From the NCBI GenBank assembly GCA_035345935.1, contig DAORDK010000020.1:1-37717 (forward strand): a DNA stretch of 37,717 nucleotides. Direction: 5' to 3'. This stretch comes from SSSZ01 sp035345935 (GTDB taxonomy: Bacteria > Pseudomonadota > Gammaproteobacteria > Burkholderiales > Rhodocyclaceae). Made by a program: the position numbers and the translations under genes. Of this stretch, positions 16,869 to 24,568 are shown one piece after another. Within the stretch, counting starts at the first letter, position 1, and each line of letters opens with the position of its first letter. The notes below the pieces were generated by a model, which was not told the origin of the DNA, did not search any database, and worked only from the letters and a program-made list of their open reading frames with translations.

Positions 16869-17288
16869 CTATTCGACCCCACTCGCCACAAATCGCTGCG
16901 GCCGGCCGTTTCCTGGATCCGCCGCCTCGGGCGCCAGGCTATATACGCCGGCAATTCCCCGTTCGGTAACTATCAAGCCCCACTCTGCCCGGCCACTATA
17001 GGGATCGGCGAAGAGGCGGCGCAGGTGACGCCGGGTCGGCCCGCTGCGGGTATCGGTCAGCAAGTCTTCCAGCCGCTGTGGCAGCGGCGGACTGCCATCG
17101 GGCGATTGACTGCGGTAGCTTTCGATAGCCAGCACGAATTGGCGTCCGATGAAATCCAGTTCCTCCCGCTTCTGGCGCTGGGCAGTGCGGCTCCACACTT
17201 CCCCCAGGCCGGCCATCGCCAGGCCGGCTGCGGCAATCAGAAAGATCAGGAACACCAGTCCATAACCGTCCTGCCCCTTACCATTGGC
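16869..17288 (-). CDS. Type II secretion pseudopilin-like protein, last gene of the operon
   Basis: A 139-residue protein with a short hydrophilic leader, a hydrophobic helix (about 10-31) and a polar C-terminal domain with RQFVLAIESYRSQSP and RRHLRRLFADPYSG. These blocks recur in pseudopilin-like proteins at the end of such operons. It lacks the usual G-FTLVE cleavage motif and the Glu5; the leader region is GYGLVFLIFL, so it may be an atypical or GspK-like minor pilin. It starts with ATG 17288 (GGGAG Shine-Dalgarno sequence 5 bases upstream), overlapping the previous gene by 11 bases. It is probably an initiating or tip subunit, by analogy; no direct evidence. Confidence 0.7.
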   Translation of the reverse strand, partial: ANGKGQDGYGLVFLIFLIAAAGLAMAGLGEVWSRTAQRQKREELDFIGRQFVLAIESYRSQSPDGSPPLPQRLEDLLTDTRSGPTRRHLRRLFADPYSGRAEWGLIVTERGIAGVYSLAPEAADPGNGRPQRFVASGVE

Positions 17289-17658
17289 CATAGAGACTCC
17301 CATCGTTCGCCTTGCCCGGCGCTCCACTGCGCAGATCGTAGACCCGCCCCGGGGCACCTCCCGCGGGGGCTTGGACGATGATCCAGGTCGCGGTACTGTC
17401 GGTGACCGGATCGCGAGGCAGGCGGCGCAGATAGTTTCGTTCCACCAGCTCTTCCAGGGAATCGGGCAGACGGCCCTGGTCGCCCTGGAATTTGTCGATG
17501 GCGTCGCGGGTCACCGCCAGAGTCTGCCGCAGGGCGGCGTCCCGGGCTCGGTCGAGATGGCCGAAATAACGCGGGGTGACGATGCTCAGCAGGGTGGCGA
17601 TGATGGCCATCACCACCAGCAGTTCGACCAGGGTGAATCCCCGTCGGCTACCAGTCAC
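17278..17658 (-). CDS. Pseudopilin with prepilin cleavage motif (second of three)
   Basis: A 126-residue type II pseudopilin. The prepilin peptidase site RRG/FTLVELLVVMAIIATLL is clear, with Glu at position 5 of the mature protein. The mature domain (about 110 residues) has a GspG-like alpha/beta pattern (QTLAVTRDAIDKFQGDQGRLPDSLEELVERNYLRRLPRDPVTD), close to the major pseudopilin GspG and its calcium-binding loop, although this one is C-terminally short. The GTG start at 17658 is used: it overlaps the preceding stop by 11 bases and follows a GGAG Shine-Dalgarno sequence. The leader is only seven residues, typical of class III/type IV signal peptides. Confidence 0.85.
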   Translation of the reverse strand: MTGSRRGFTLVELLVVMAIIATLLSIVTPRYFGHLDRARDAALRQTLAVTRDAIDKFQGDQGRLPDSLEELVERNYLRRLPRDPVTDSTATWIIVQAPAGGAPGRVYDLRSGAPGKANDGSLYGQW

Positions 17659-18124
17659 GATAGGGCACTCCGTTGAGTCCGATTCCGGAGCTGAGGGAAT
17701 GGACGTCGAAGACATCACTTCCCGGCGCGGGGGCGTCGGGCGGACTGGCGTAGGAACGCAAGCCCCAGGTGGCCTCGGGCGCGACGCCCCGGTCGGGAAA
17801 GGTAGGATCCCGGGGAATGCGGCGCAGGAAATAGAGCCGCCGGCCGTCGGCACTGCGCCCGTCGGGGACTCCCTCGACCAGAACCCGCAGATTGGGGGGA
17901 TAGCCACTCCCGTCGATCTTGCGCTCGATGACCCCTTCCTCGCCGGCCCGCCGATAGCGGTCGAGGGCGTCCCGGATTTGCCGCAGGGCATGACGCAGTT
18001 CGTCCTCCTCCGCCCGTTGGCGAGTCATCGCCCCCAGGGGAACGAGGGAAGTGGCCAGGATGGCGACGATGGCAATCACAACCGCCATCTCGACCAGCGT
18101 GAAGCCACGCTGCCGCGCAGTCAT
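17648..18124 (-). CDS. Pseudopilin with prepilin cleavage motif (first of three)
   Basis: The 158-residue protein begins MTARQRG/FTLVEMAVVIAIVAIL, a textbook prepilin peptidase site with Glu5. The mature part has a GspG/GspH-like layout: ELRHALRQIRDALDRYRRAGEEG, then YPPNLRVLVEGVPDG, FLRRIPRDPTFP and WGLRSYAS. It would be inserted in the inner membrane and assembled in a short periplasmic pseudopilus. Its start overlaps the secretin stop by 4 bases (ATGA), and its stop overlaps the next start, so it is translationally coupled on both sides. No prepilin peptidase gene is in the window; the genome must supply one from elsewhere. Confidence 0.88.
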   Translation of the reverse strand: MTARQRGFTLVEMAVVIAIVAILATSLVPLGAMTRQRAEEDELRHALRQIRDALDRYRRAGEEGVIERKIDGSGYPPNLRVLVEGVPDGRSADGRRLYFLRRIPRDPTFPDRGVAPEATWGLRSYASPPDAPAPGSDVFDVHSLSSGIGLNGVPYRDW

Positions 18125-20352
18125 GCGCCCACCTGGATCTTAAGCTCGGCGGTCGGACTGACCGCCTGCGGCGTCCCGCCCTGATCGGTCACGCCCACGT
18201 CGTCCAGGTGCAAGGTCGCCGTACCGCTGCCGCCGACAGCGCGCAGCCGCAAGCGTGCAACGGCCCCACCCCCCGCGGGGGCGGTGAGCGTCACCGGAAT
18301 GCGGCCGGGTGCCACGGCGAGCGGAGCGACGGCCTCCATACGGCCGGGATCGAAGACCAGGAAGGCGCTCGCCTGACGCAGTTCGCCGCCGCCGGACAGC
18401 TCGACTTCCACCAGAAATTCCTCGCCCATGGCCACCGCCTGGGGGCCTCGCAGCGCAACTCCGCTGGCGGCCGCCGCAGGCGCAGCCCCTGCGGTGGAAT
18501 CCTGAGCGATCGCGGGCGGGAAGCCGGAACCGCCGATGCTGCTCATGCGGACTCCGCCGGGGGTGCTTCCGCGCAGCGCGATCGGATCCCCCAGCCCAAC
18601 CTGCCCTTCGGTGCCGGCAGCCAGCTCGAGAGCGTCGGCCGCAGGGCGGACAGGCGGACGGATGATGCGTGGCGTGATCAGCAGGATGATCTCGGTCTTG
18701 GTGCCGGTCTCGCGCTGGTTGGAGAAGAGCCGGCCGAGGAGCGGCAAATCGCCGAGCCCGGGAATCTTGTTGACGCTCTTACGTTCCTCGTCGGAAATGA
18801 GCCCAGCGAGAATCTGGGTTTCGCCGTTCTGGAGACGGAGCTGGGTGGCCGTACTGCGCGTACCGATCTGGTAGGCGAGGGATTGTTGCGGCCCAAGAAC
18901 CTCGCGCACCACCGACGACACTTCCAGCCCCACCTTGATGCCCACCTCGGAATCGGTATGGACCGTGGGTTCCACGTCGAGCTTGAGGCCCACGTCGAGA
19001 TAGCTGACCGAGGCAGAAACGCCGACGTTGGCGGTGGACGTGGTGGTAAACACCGGCAGCTTCTCGCCGATGTGGATGCGGGCTTTTTCCCGGTTCTTCA
19101 CCCGGATGCGGGGATTGGCCAACAGGTTGCCGGCGTTGTCGTCATTGCGCAGATTGAGGAGCAGCAGCGCGTTGGGCGCGAACCAAGTGAGGGCGCCCAT
19201 CCGCCGTAGATCGGCGAACCCCGGAGCGAGCGTCCCGCCTGGAGCCGTGCCGCCGTTGGCCAGAGGCGCCCCCTGGAGCAGTCCGAAGCCGGCCTGATCG
19301 GGAAAGCGCAAGCCCAATTCGGCGAGCTTGTTGCGGCTCACTTCGAGGACTTCGACTTCGAGCATCACCTCGGCTTCCGCCACATCCAGCCCCTCGATCA
19401 GGCGTTCCGCCAGCCGGATGGCGTCGGGCGTGTCCTTGACCACCAAGGCGTTTAGGCGTTCGTCGATATAGTAGTCGCGGGATTTCAGCACCGACTTGAG
19501 CAGTCCTTGGAGCTGACGCGCGTCGGCATTGGCGAGATGGAAGCTGCGGGTCACCAGAGGCTGGTACTCCCGGGTCTTCTGGGGCGTGTTCGGATAAACC
19601 AGGACGGTGCTCGGAGAGACGACTCGCTTTTCCAGCTGATTAGCGAGGAGGACGACGCGCAGGACGTCATCCACTGCCGCGTCTTTGACCGCCACGGTCA
19701 CCCGCAAGTCCTGGGGAACTTCGCGATCGAGAACGAAATTGAGTCCGGTAGCCCCGGACAGAGCGACCAGCAAGGTGGCCAGCGGCGCATCGCGCAACTT
19801 GAGGCTGATTGGCTTGCGAAACCGTTCTCCGAGAACCGGTTGGGCGGGAATCGCCGCATCGAGGCGGTCGAGCTCGGAGCGGACATCGTTGCGCGAGGCA
19901 TCCTCGGCCAGCACGGCCCGGTACAGACTGCGGGCGGCCATGGTCTCTCCGCGCTTCTCCCTGTTCCGGGCATCGGCGAGGATCGCCGCGTGGCGCTCAC
20001 TGCGAAAGATCGCCTGTCGCAACGCCGCCCCGCGAGGATGGGCAGGATCGTTACGCCCGACTCGCTCGATTCGGTCCAAAGCTTCCTCGCGACGCCCCGC
20101 CAGGATTGCCGCCTCGGCTTCCTGAAGCCAGCCTGCAATCGCCAGTTCCCGCTGGCGGAAGTAGCGAGAACGCAGAGCGGCGTCTTCCGGACGACGGGCC
20201 ATCTCCTGCCGCAGGTCGAGCAGGGCTTGCTCCGGATCGGCGTAGGCTTCCTGGGGCGGCAGTTCGCGCCGTGCTCCCGTGATGCTGCAGGCAGCAACCA
20301 CGATGGCACAGGCGAGAAAGGCGAAAAGGCGGCGAAGGGCGTAGGGTTTCAT
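18121..20352 (-). CDS. gspD: Secretin (GspD/PilQ-type lipoprotein) with C-terminal cohesin-like domain
   Basis: This 743-residue outer-membrane channel protein has a lipoprotein signal with lipobox VAAC (C22), so it may reach the outer membrane as a self-piloting lipoprotein. A helical TPR-like region (30-170) precedes an STN/N0-like domain (about 180-260: PISLKLRDAPLATLLVALSG). A secretin_N domain follows (about 270-350), then the secretin barrel (about 420-590) with SVSYLDVGLKLDVEPTV and the hallmark PGLGDLPLLGRLFSN and ITPRII. Residues about 630-743 form a cohesin-like beta domain (VALRGPQAVAMGEEFLVEVEL). Such tails occur in a subset of secretins; here the tail may bind a partner on the cell surface or in the periplasm, which is inference. 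It overlaps both neighbours by 4 bases. Confidence 0.92.
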   Translation of the reverse strand: MKPYALRRLFAFLACAIVVAACSITGARRELPPQEAYADPEQALLDLRQEMARRPEDAALRSRYFRQRELAIAGWLQEAEAAILAGRREEALDRIERVGRNDPAHPRGAALRQAIFRSERHAAILADARNREKRGETMAARSLYRAVLAEDASRNDVRSELDRLDAAIPAQPVLGERFRKPISLKLRDAPLATLLVALSGATGLNFVLDREVPQDLRVTVAVKDAAVDDVLRVVLLANQLEKRVVSPSTVLVYPNTPQKTREYQPLVTRSFHLANADARQLQGLLKSVLKSRDYYIDERLNALVVKDTPDAIRLAERLIEGLDVAEAEVMLEVEVLEVSRNKLAELGLRFPDQAGFGLLQGAPLANGGTAPGGTLAPGFADLRRMGALTWFAPNALLLLNLRNDDNAGNLLANPRIRVKNREKARIHIGEKLPVFTTTSTANVGVSASVSYLDVGLKLDVEPTVHTDSEVGIKVGLEVSSVVREVLGPQQSLAYQIGTRSTATQLRLQNGETQILAGLISDEERKSVNKIPGLGDLPLLGRLFSNQRETGTKTEIILLITPRIIRPPVRPAADALELAAGTEGQVGLGDPIALRGSTPGGVRMSSIGGSGFPPAIAQDSTAGAAPAAAASGVALRGPQAVAMGEEFLVEVELSGGGELRQASAFLVFDPGRMEAVAPLAVAPGRIPVTLTAPAGGGAVARLRLRAVGGSGTATLHLDDVGVTDQGGTPQAVSPTAELKIQVGA

Positions 20353-20825
20353 GGCGTGTCGCCGATTCGGTAGCGCAGCACGGTGCCGCCCTTGGGGAGC
20401 CGGATCGCCACTTCCCCGGCGGTGACAGACTCGACGCGGCCTCCCGCTGCCAGCGCCTGCCCCGCGGCGAGGACAGCGGTTTCTCCCCGCTGGTCGATGA
20501 TCGCCAGCAATCGGTCACCGCCCTCGACCACGCCGACGACGGTGAAATCCGGACGGGGGCGCGCAGGAATTACGCTGTCGGATTCTGCGATCGCCTGGGA
20601 CTCCCTCGCCAGCGTCGGCGGCGGCGGGGGCGCCGACGGCAAGGACCGGCGGGGCGGGGGTGCGGCATGGGCGAATTCGGATTCGGGATCGGGCAGGTCG
20701 CTGGCGGCGATGACCGCGATCAGCGTGACCCCGACGGCCAAGGCCCAGCCGGCAAGACGGCTGCCGGGTCTGGTAGTCCGTGCGAAATCGAGGTCCAGGG
20801 CAGGCGGGCCGGCAAAGAGATTCAT
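20349..20825 (-). CDS. GspC/PilP-like inner-membrane connector protein
   Basis: The 158-residue protein has one N-terminal membrane helix (about 24-45: LAGWALAVGVTLIAVIAAS), a Pro-rich periplasmic linker (about 55-70) and a compact C-terminal beta domain. That domain has VVGVVEGGDRLLAIIDQRGETAVLAAGQAL and a final RYRIGD, like the homology region of GspC or PilP. Those proteins link the inner-membrane platform to the N0 domain of the secretin; the next gene downstream is the secretin, as expected. ATG 20825 is chosen because it gives an ATGA overlap with the preceding gene; a longer frame exists but would overlap that gene further. Confidence 0.72.
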   Translation of the reverse strand: MNLFAGPPALDLDFARTTRPGSRLAGWALAVGVTLIAVIAASDLPDPESEFAHAAPPPRRSLPSAPPPPPTLARESQAIAESDSVIPARPRPDFTVVGVVEGGDRLLAIIDQRGETAVLAAGQALAAGGRVESVTAGEVAIRLPKGGTVLRYRIGDTP

Positions 20826-21460
20826 GGTTCTTCCACGAGGTTTGCGAAGCGCCAGCCGCCCACTTCCGGAGTCGCGGACCGCCAACCCAGGCAGTAGCAC
20901 ACTCCCGCCGCCGCCTGCTGGCCAATCCAGCGGCGGATTTCGCTCTCGGGTAGGGCGTGGGAGGCCACCAGGCTGCGTACCGCCAACCAGCCCATGGGAT
21001 CCCAGACACCCACGGTCAGACGTCCATCGGCCAGACGGGCAAGCGCCCCGGTCCTTGCCGTCAGGGATCGGCGTCGCCGCTGGACGGCGTCGGCCCAGGC
21101 GGGGCGCAGAGTGGTCACGACATGACCGCGCTCAACCGCCCAGGCGTTGACCGCAGCAAGCACCGCCGGATCGACCGCCGCCACTACTGAGCGCCGGGCT
21201 CGCCAGCCCGAACATGCGAGCGGCCAGTCTCCCTCCTCCCTGCCGTAGATGTCCCGCAGTCGGAGCCGAGCGAGGCTCTCGCGCTCGCTGTGCCGCCACA
21301 GGCCCCGGGGCCAGACGGCCACGACGTAGCGGATCCAGACATCGGCAACGGTCAGCGCAATGCGTAGTCCGGTTCCTGGCTGGTCCGCCAGCCAGCGACC
21401 GAGATCCGTCGGGGCGGGGGCGAGGGCGAGACGCAGGGGATCAGCAGGCCATCGTGCCAT
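20822..21460 (-). CDS. Unrecognised protein in the GspL/PilN position of the operon
   Basis: A 212-residue protein that I cannot assign with confidence. It has no clear signal peptide or strong membrane helix. Segments such as VDPAVLAAVNAWAVERGHVV and RLADGRLTVGVWDPMGW recall the actin-like/ferredoxin-like parts of GspL, PilM or MshI proteins, which contact the ATPase on the cytoplasmic side. By position between the ATPase and the GspC-like gene it probably fills that role. It is rich in Trp and Arg. ATG 21460 overlaps the end of gspE by 20 bases and follows gagagg, so coupling is strong; a longer frame to 21547 is less likely. Confidence 0.6.
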   Translation of the reverse strand: MARWPADPLRLALAPAPTDLGRWLADQPGTGLRIALTVADVWIRYVVAVWPRGLWRHSERESLARLRLRDIYGREEGDWPLACSGWRARRSVVAAVDPAVLAAVNAWAVERGHVVTTLRPAWADAVQRRRRSLTARTGALARLADGRLTVGVWDPMGWLAVRSLVASHALPESEIRRWIGQQAAAGVCYCLGWRSATPEVGGWRFANLVEEP

Positions 21461-22937
21461 GGAGCACCTCTCCGGGAGCCACCGCACCACACCTGGCCAG
21501 GTCGGTGGCCGCGGCACGAAGGCCTCGCCAGCCACGTTCTCCCGCAAGGGCCTTCAAGCGGCGCAGCGACGCCCGTTCGGCGACGGCCTCCCGTAGGGCG
21601 TCGTCAAATTCCAGTATTTCGGCGACCGCCTGTCGGCCCCGGAATCCGGAACCCCGACAGGCTGCGCAGCCCGGCGCCTCCCGGTAGTCGCCCGGCGGGA
21701 ATCCCGCAGGCGCAGGCGCGGGACGCACGCATTCGGGACAATTGAGACGCAGCAGGCGCTGGGCAGCGATGCCGTTGATAGCCGACACCAGCCCGTGGCC
21801 GTCGACGCCCATGGAGATGAATCGCTGCACCACGTCGAAAACGCCGTTCGCATGGACGGTCGAAAGGACTGGATGCCCGGTCAGCGCGGCCTGGATGGCG
21901 ATTTCTGCGGTTTCGCTGTCGCGGATTTCACCGACCATAATGCGGTCCGGATCGTGGCGGAGAATCGAGCGCAGCCCCCGGGCGAAGGTCAATCCCTTGC
22001 GGTCATTGACCGGTATCTGGAGCACCCCGGGTAACTGGTATTCCACCGGGTCCTCGATGGTCACGGTCTTCTCCCGGCTGCCGACCACCTCCATCAGGGC
22101 GGCGTAGAGACTTGTCGTCTTGCCGCTGCCGGTCGGTCCAGTCAGCAGGAGCATGCCGTGGGGCAAAGACGCCAGATGCCGCAGCCGGGCGCAGGTCGGG
22201 CCATCGAAGCCGAGGTTTTCCAGGCGCAGGGTAGCCACGCCACGGGCCAGCCGCTCCCGGTCCAGGATGCGCAGGACGACATCCTCGCCGTGCAGGCTGG
22301 GCATTACCGAAACGCGGAAGTCGATTTCCCGGCCCCCGATCCGGGCCTTGAAGCGACCGTCTTGGGGAGTACGGCTCTCGGCGATATCGAGTTCGGCCAG
22401 CACCTTGATCCGCGACACCACCTGCTCCGCCAGAGCTCGGTGGTCGAACCCCCCCACTGCGAGCAGTTCGCCGTCGATGCGAAACTTGATCGCCAGCCCG
22501 CCTGTCACCGCTTCGAAATGGATGTCGCTGGCGCCGGCGCGCAACGCGTCCACCAGGGTCGACGCCACCAGCCGCACCGCCGGACTGCTCGCCTCGGCGA
22601 GGCTCGCCGAGGTCAATTCGATCGCCGGGTCTCTCTCGCCGCCGCCCGTCCCGATGTCCTGCAGGACGCCGGCCAGGGCATCGTGAGCGGAAAGCGCCTC
22701 CCACACACCCTCGGAGACCACCTCGGCCAGGTCGTAGGGTTCGCTCAGCCGCACGTCGAGCCAGGCAAGCGCCCGCTCGTCCCTGATGTCCCCAAGCGCC
22801 ACACAGAGACGCCCGTCGATTCCGCGCAGGGGAAGAACCGTGCGACGGCTGAGTTCAGCCGGCGCCAGGCCGCACAGATCGGGAACTCCCGTCAGGGAAC
22901 CGCCATCGGTCCGGCGCAGGGTGGTGGCAACGGTCAT
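21441..22937 (-). CDS. gspE: Type II secretion / type IV pilus assembly ATPase GspE
   Basis: This cytoplasmic hexameric motor ATPase has 498 residues. An N-terminal T2SSE-type domain (about 20-110) is followed by the ATPase core. Walker A is GPTGSGKTT near residue 268, the Asp box TIEDPVEYQLPG and Walker B IMVGEIRDSETAEIA follow, and the His box is LSTVHANG. A tetracysteine zinc-binding loop (CPEC ... CAAC, about 415-445) is intact, as in GspE and PilB and unlike PilT. It therefore powers assembly rather than retraction. ATG 22937 overlaps the gspF stop by 4 bases. A longer frame reaching 23474 is an antisense artefact inside gspF. Confidence 0.95.
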   Translation of the reverse strand: MTVATTLRRTDGGSLTGVPDLCGLAPAELSRRTVLPLRGIDGRLCVALGDIRDERALAWLDVRLSEPYDLAEVVSEGVWEALSAHDALAGVLQDIGTGGGERDPAIELTSASLAEASSPAVRLVASTLVDALRAGASDIHFEAVTGGLAIKFRIDGELLAVGGFDHRALAEQVVSRIKVLAELDIAESRTPQDGRFKARIGGREIDFRVSVMPSLHGEDVVLRILDRERLARGVATLRLENLGFDGPTCARLRHLASLPHGMLLLTGPTGSGKTTSLYAALMEVVGSREKTVTIEDPVEYQLPGVLQIPVNDRKGLTFARGLRSILRHDPDRIMVGEIRDSETAEIAIQAALTGHPVLSTVHANGVFDVVQRFISMGVDGHGLVSAINGIAAQRLLRLNCPECVRPAPAPAGFPPGDYREAPGCAACRGSGFRGRQAVAEILEFDDALREAVAERASLRRLKALAGERGWRGLRAAATDLARCGAVAPGEVLHGTMAC

Positions 22938-24106
22938 CCGAGGCCCTCGGCCAATTGAAAGATGGGTAGATAGAGCATGACGACGATGAGGCCGATGATC
23001 GTCCCCAACGCCAGCATGAGGAGAGGGCCGAGCAGGCGCGAGAGCAGCTCGGTGCGGCGAGTGGCCTCCCGGTCGAGGAAATCGGCGGCCCGTTCGAGCA
23101 TCGCCGGCAGTTGACCGGACATCTCCCCGGCCCGCAGCAGACGCAGTGCCACGGGAGTGACCAGACCCTGATCGGCAAGGGCTTGGGACAGGCGACCGCC
23201 GGCGATGACCATGGCCCTGGCCGCCGTCACCGCTGGTCGGCGCTCCGGTCCGACCAGCCCGTCGGCCAGCCCGAGGGCGGCCGGCACGGGAATCCCAGCC
23301 CGCAACAGGAGGCTCAGACTGCGATAGAGGCGGGCCTGCGCCATGCGTTCGAGGGTTTCTCCCAGCCGCGGCAGGCGCAGCGTCTGGCGCCGCAGGCAGC
23401 GTACCGTTGCCGGGTGCGCCAGCAGCGCGGCAAGGCCCGCCAGGACAGCGGCCAGAACCCCCAGAGTCAGCCATCCGTGGTCATGGACCCAGTTCCCCCA
23501 GAGCAGCAATCCGCGGGCCGCCAGCGGCAGCGGGCCGCGCAAATCGGCATAGACCTGGGCAAAGCGGGGAACGACGTGAAAGAGGAGGAAGACGATCACC
23601 AGTCCGCCGATGCCGACCAGCAGCGCGGGATAGGCCGCGGCGGCGACGATCTGCGCCCGCAGGTCGTCCGCCTTGCGGTGGAAACCGGCATAGCGGTCGA
23701 GGGCGTCGTCGAGCGTACCGGTCCGTTCGGATGCCCGCACGAGGGCCAGCAGCAGTTCGGGAAAGACGCCGCCGCACTGCTCCATGGCCGCCGAGAGCGA
23801 GTGTCCATCACCCAAGCCCCGGGCGACTTCGCCGACGACCTGCCGGTCGGCTGGTCTGTCCTCATTTTCGGCCAGGGTGGCCAGCGCTTCGCGAAGGGGA
23901 ATCCCGGCCCGCAGGAGGGTCAGCAACTGATCGCAGAAAATCACCAGGGGAAAGCGCGCTCCACGGCTGAACAGTTTGGGCCGCAGGCTCAGCACCTGGA
24001 CGCCGTCCGCCGTCAGTTGGCGTCTTGCGGCGGCGGTATCGACAGCATCGACGGCGCGTTCGCCGAGGGCACCATCCGCTTCGAGGACACGGGCAAGGTA
24101 GCGCAT
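22934..24106 (-). CDS. gspF: Type II secretion inner-membrane platform protein GspF
   Basis: The 390-residue polytopic protein has two GspF domains (about 55-180 and 260-380), with FCDQLLTLLRAGIPLREAL in the first and RLYRSLSLLLRAGIPVPAAL in the second. Three membrane helices lie near 165-190, 205-235 and 355-385. It is the platform that couples the ATPase to pseudopilus growth. The start ATG 24106 follows the end of gspG by 3 bases (gspG stop ends at 24110 on this strand). The arrangement G-F-E is inverted relative to classical gsp order (C-D-E-F-G), as seen in several compact T2SS/MSHA-like systems. Confidence 0.94.
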   Translation of the reverse strand: MRYLARVLEADGALGERAVDAVDTAAARRQLTADGVQVLSLRPKLFSRGARFPLVIFCDQLLTLLRAGIPLREALATLAENEDRPADRQVVGEVARGLGDGHSLSAAMEQCGGVFPELLLALVRASERTGTLDDALDRYAGFHRKADDLRAQIVAAAAYPALLVGIGGLVIVFLLFHVVPRFAQVYADLRGPLPLAARGLLLWGNWVHDHGWLTLGVLAAVLAGLAALLAHPATVRCLRRQTLRLPRLGETLERMAQARLYRSLSLLLRAGIPVPAALGLADGLVGPERRPAVTAARAMVIAGGRLSQALADQGLVTPVALRLLRAGEMSGQLPAMLERAADFLDREATRRTELLSRLLGPLLMLALGTIIGLIVVMLYLPIFQLAEGLG

Positions 24107-24109
24107 GGT

Positions 24110-24568
24110 TCAACGATTGGCGATGTCGGCGTCTTCACCGCCCCCGCCAGGCCTGCCGTCCCGACCGTAGGACATGATTTCGTAATCGAGATCACCCCCC
24201 GGCACGCGGTAGACATAGGCGTTGCCCCAGGGATCGGCCGGCAGGGCCTTCTTGAGGTAAGGCCCTGCCCAGCGCTGCTCGCCCGCAGGTCGCGCGACCA
24301 GGGCGGCGAGTCCCTGATCGGCGCTGGGAAAATGACCGGTATCCAAGCGGAACTGGTCCACCGCCTTTTCGAAGGCGTCGATCTGGGCACGGGCGACCTT
24401 GACCTCCGAGCGCCCCACCTGGGCGAAGAAACGCGGCGCCACGTAGCCCGCCAGGAGGCCGATGATCACCAGGACCACCAGCATCTCCAGCAGCGTGAAG
24501 CCTCGCCTGCGGCCCCTGGCGCCGCCCTCGCTCAAGCGAAGCTTTCGGTCATCAGATTGGAGAACCAT
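24110..24568 (-). CDS. gspG: Major pseudopilin GspG
   Basis: A pseudopilin of about 152 residues. The cleavage site is RRRG/FTLLEMLVVLVIIGLLAGYVAPRFF with Glu5. The mature domain has the GspG signature: ARAQIDAFEKAVDQFRLDTGHFPSADQGLAALV, then WAGPYLKKALPADPWGNAYVYRVPG and YEIMSYGRDGRPGGGGEDADI. The Asp and Gly residues at the end match the calcium site of GspG. It is thus the main subunit of the pseudopilus. The start is unsure: ATG 24568 gives a 22-residue leader and overlaps fccB by 37 bases, while TTG 24535 gives an 11-residue leader and a TTGA overlap. Both place the gene in translational coupling to fccB, a surprising neighbour. Confidence 0.9.
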   Translation of the reverse strand: MVLQSDDRKLRLSEGGARGRRRGFTLLEMLVVLVIIGLLAGYVAPRFFAQVGRSEVKVARAQIDAFEKAVDQFRLDTGHFPSADQGLAALVARPAGEQRWAGPYLKKALPADPWGNAYVYRVPGGDLDYEIMSYGRDGRPGGGGEDADIANR

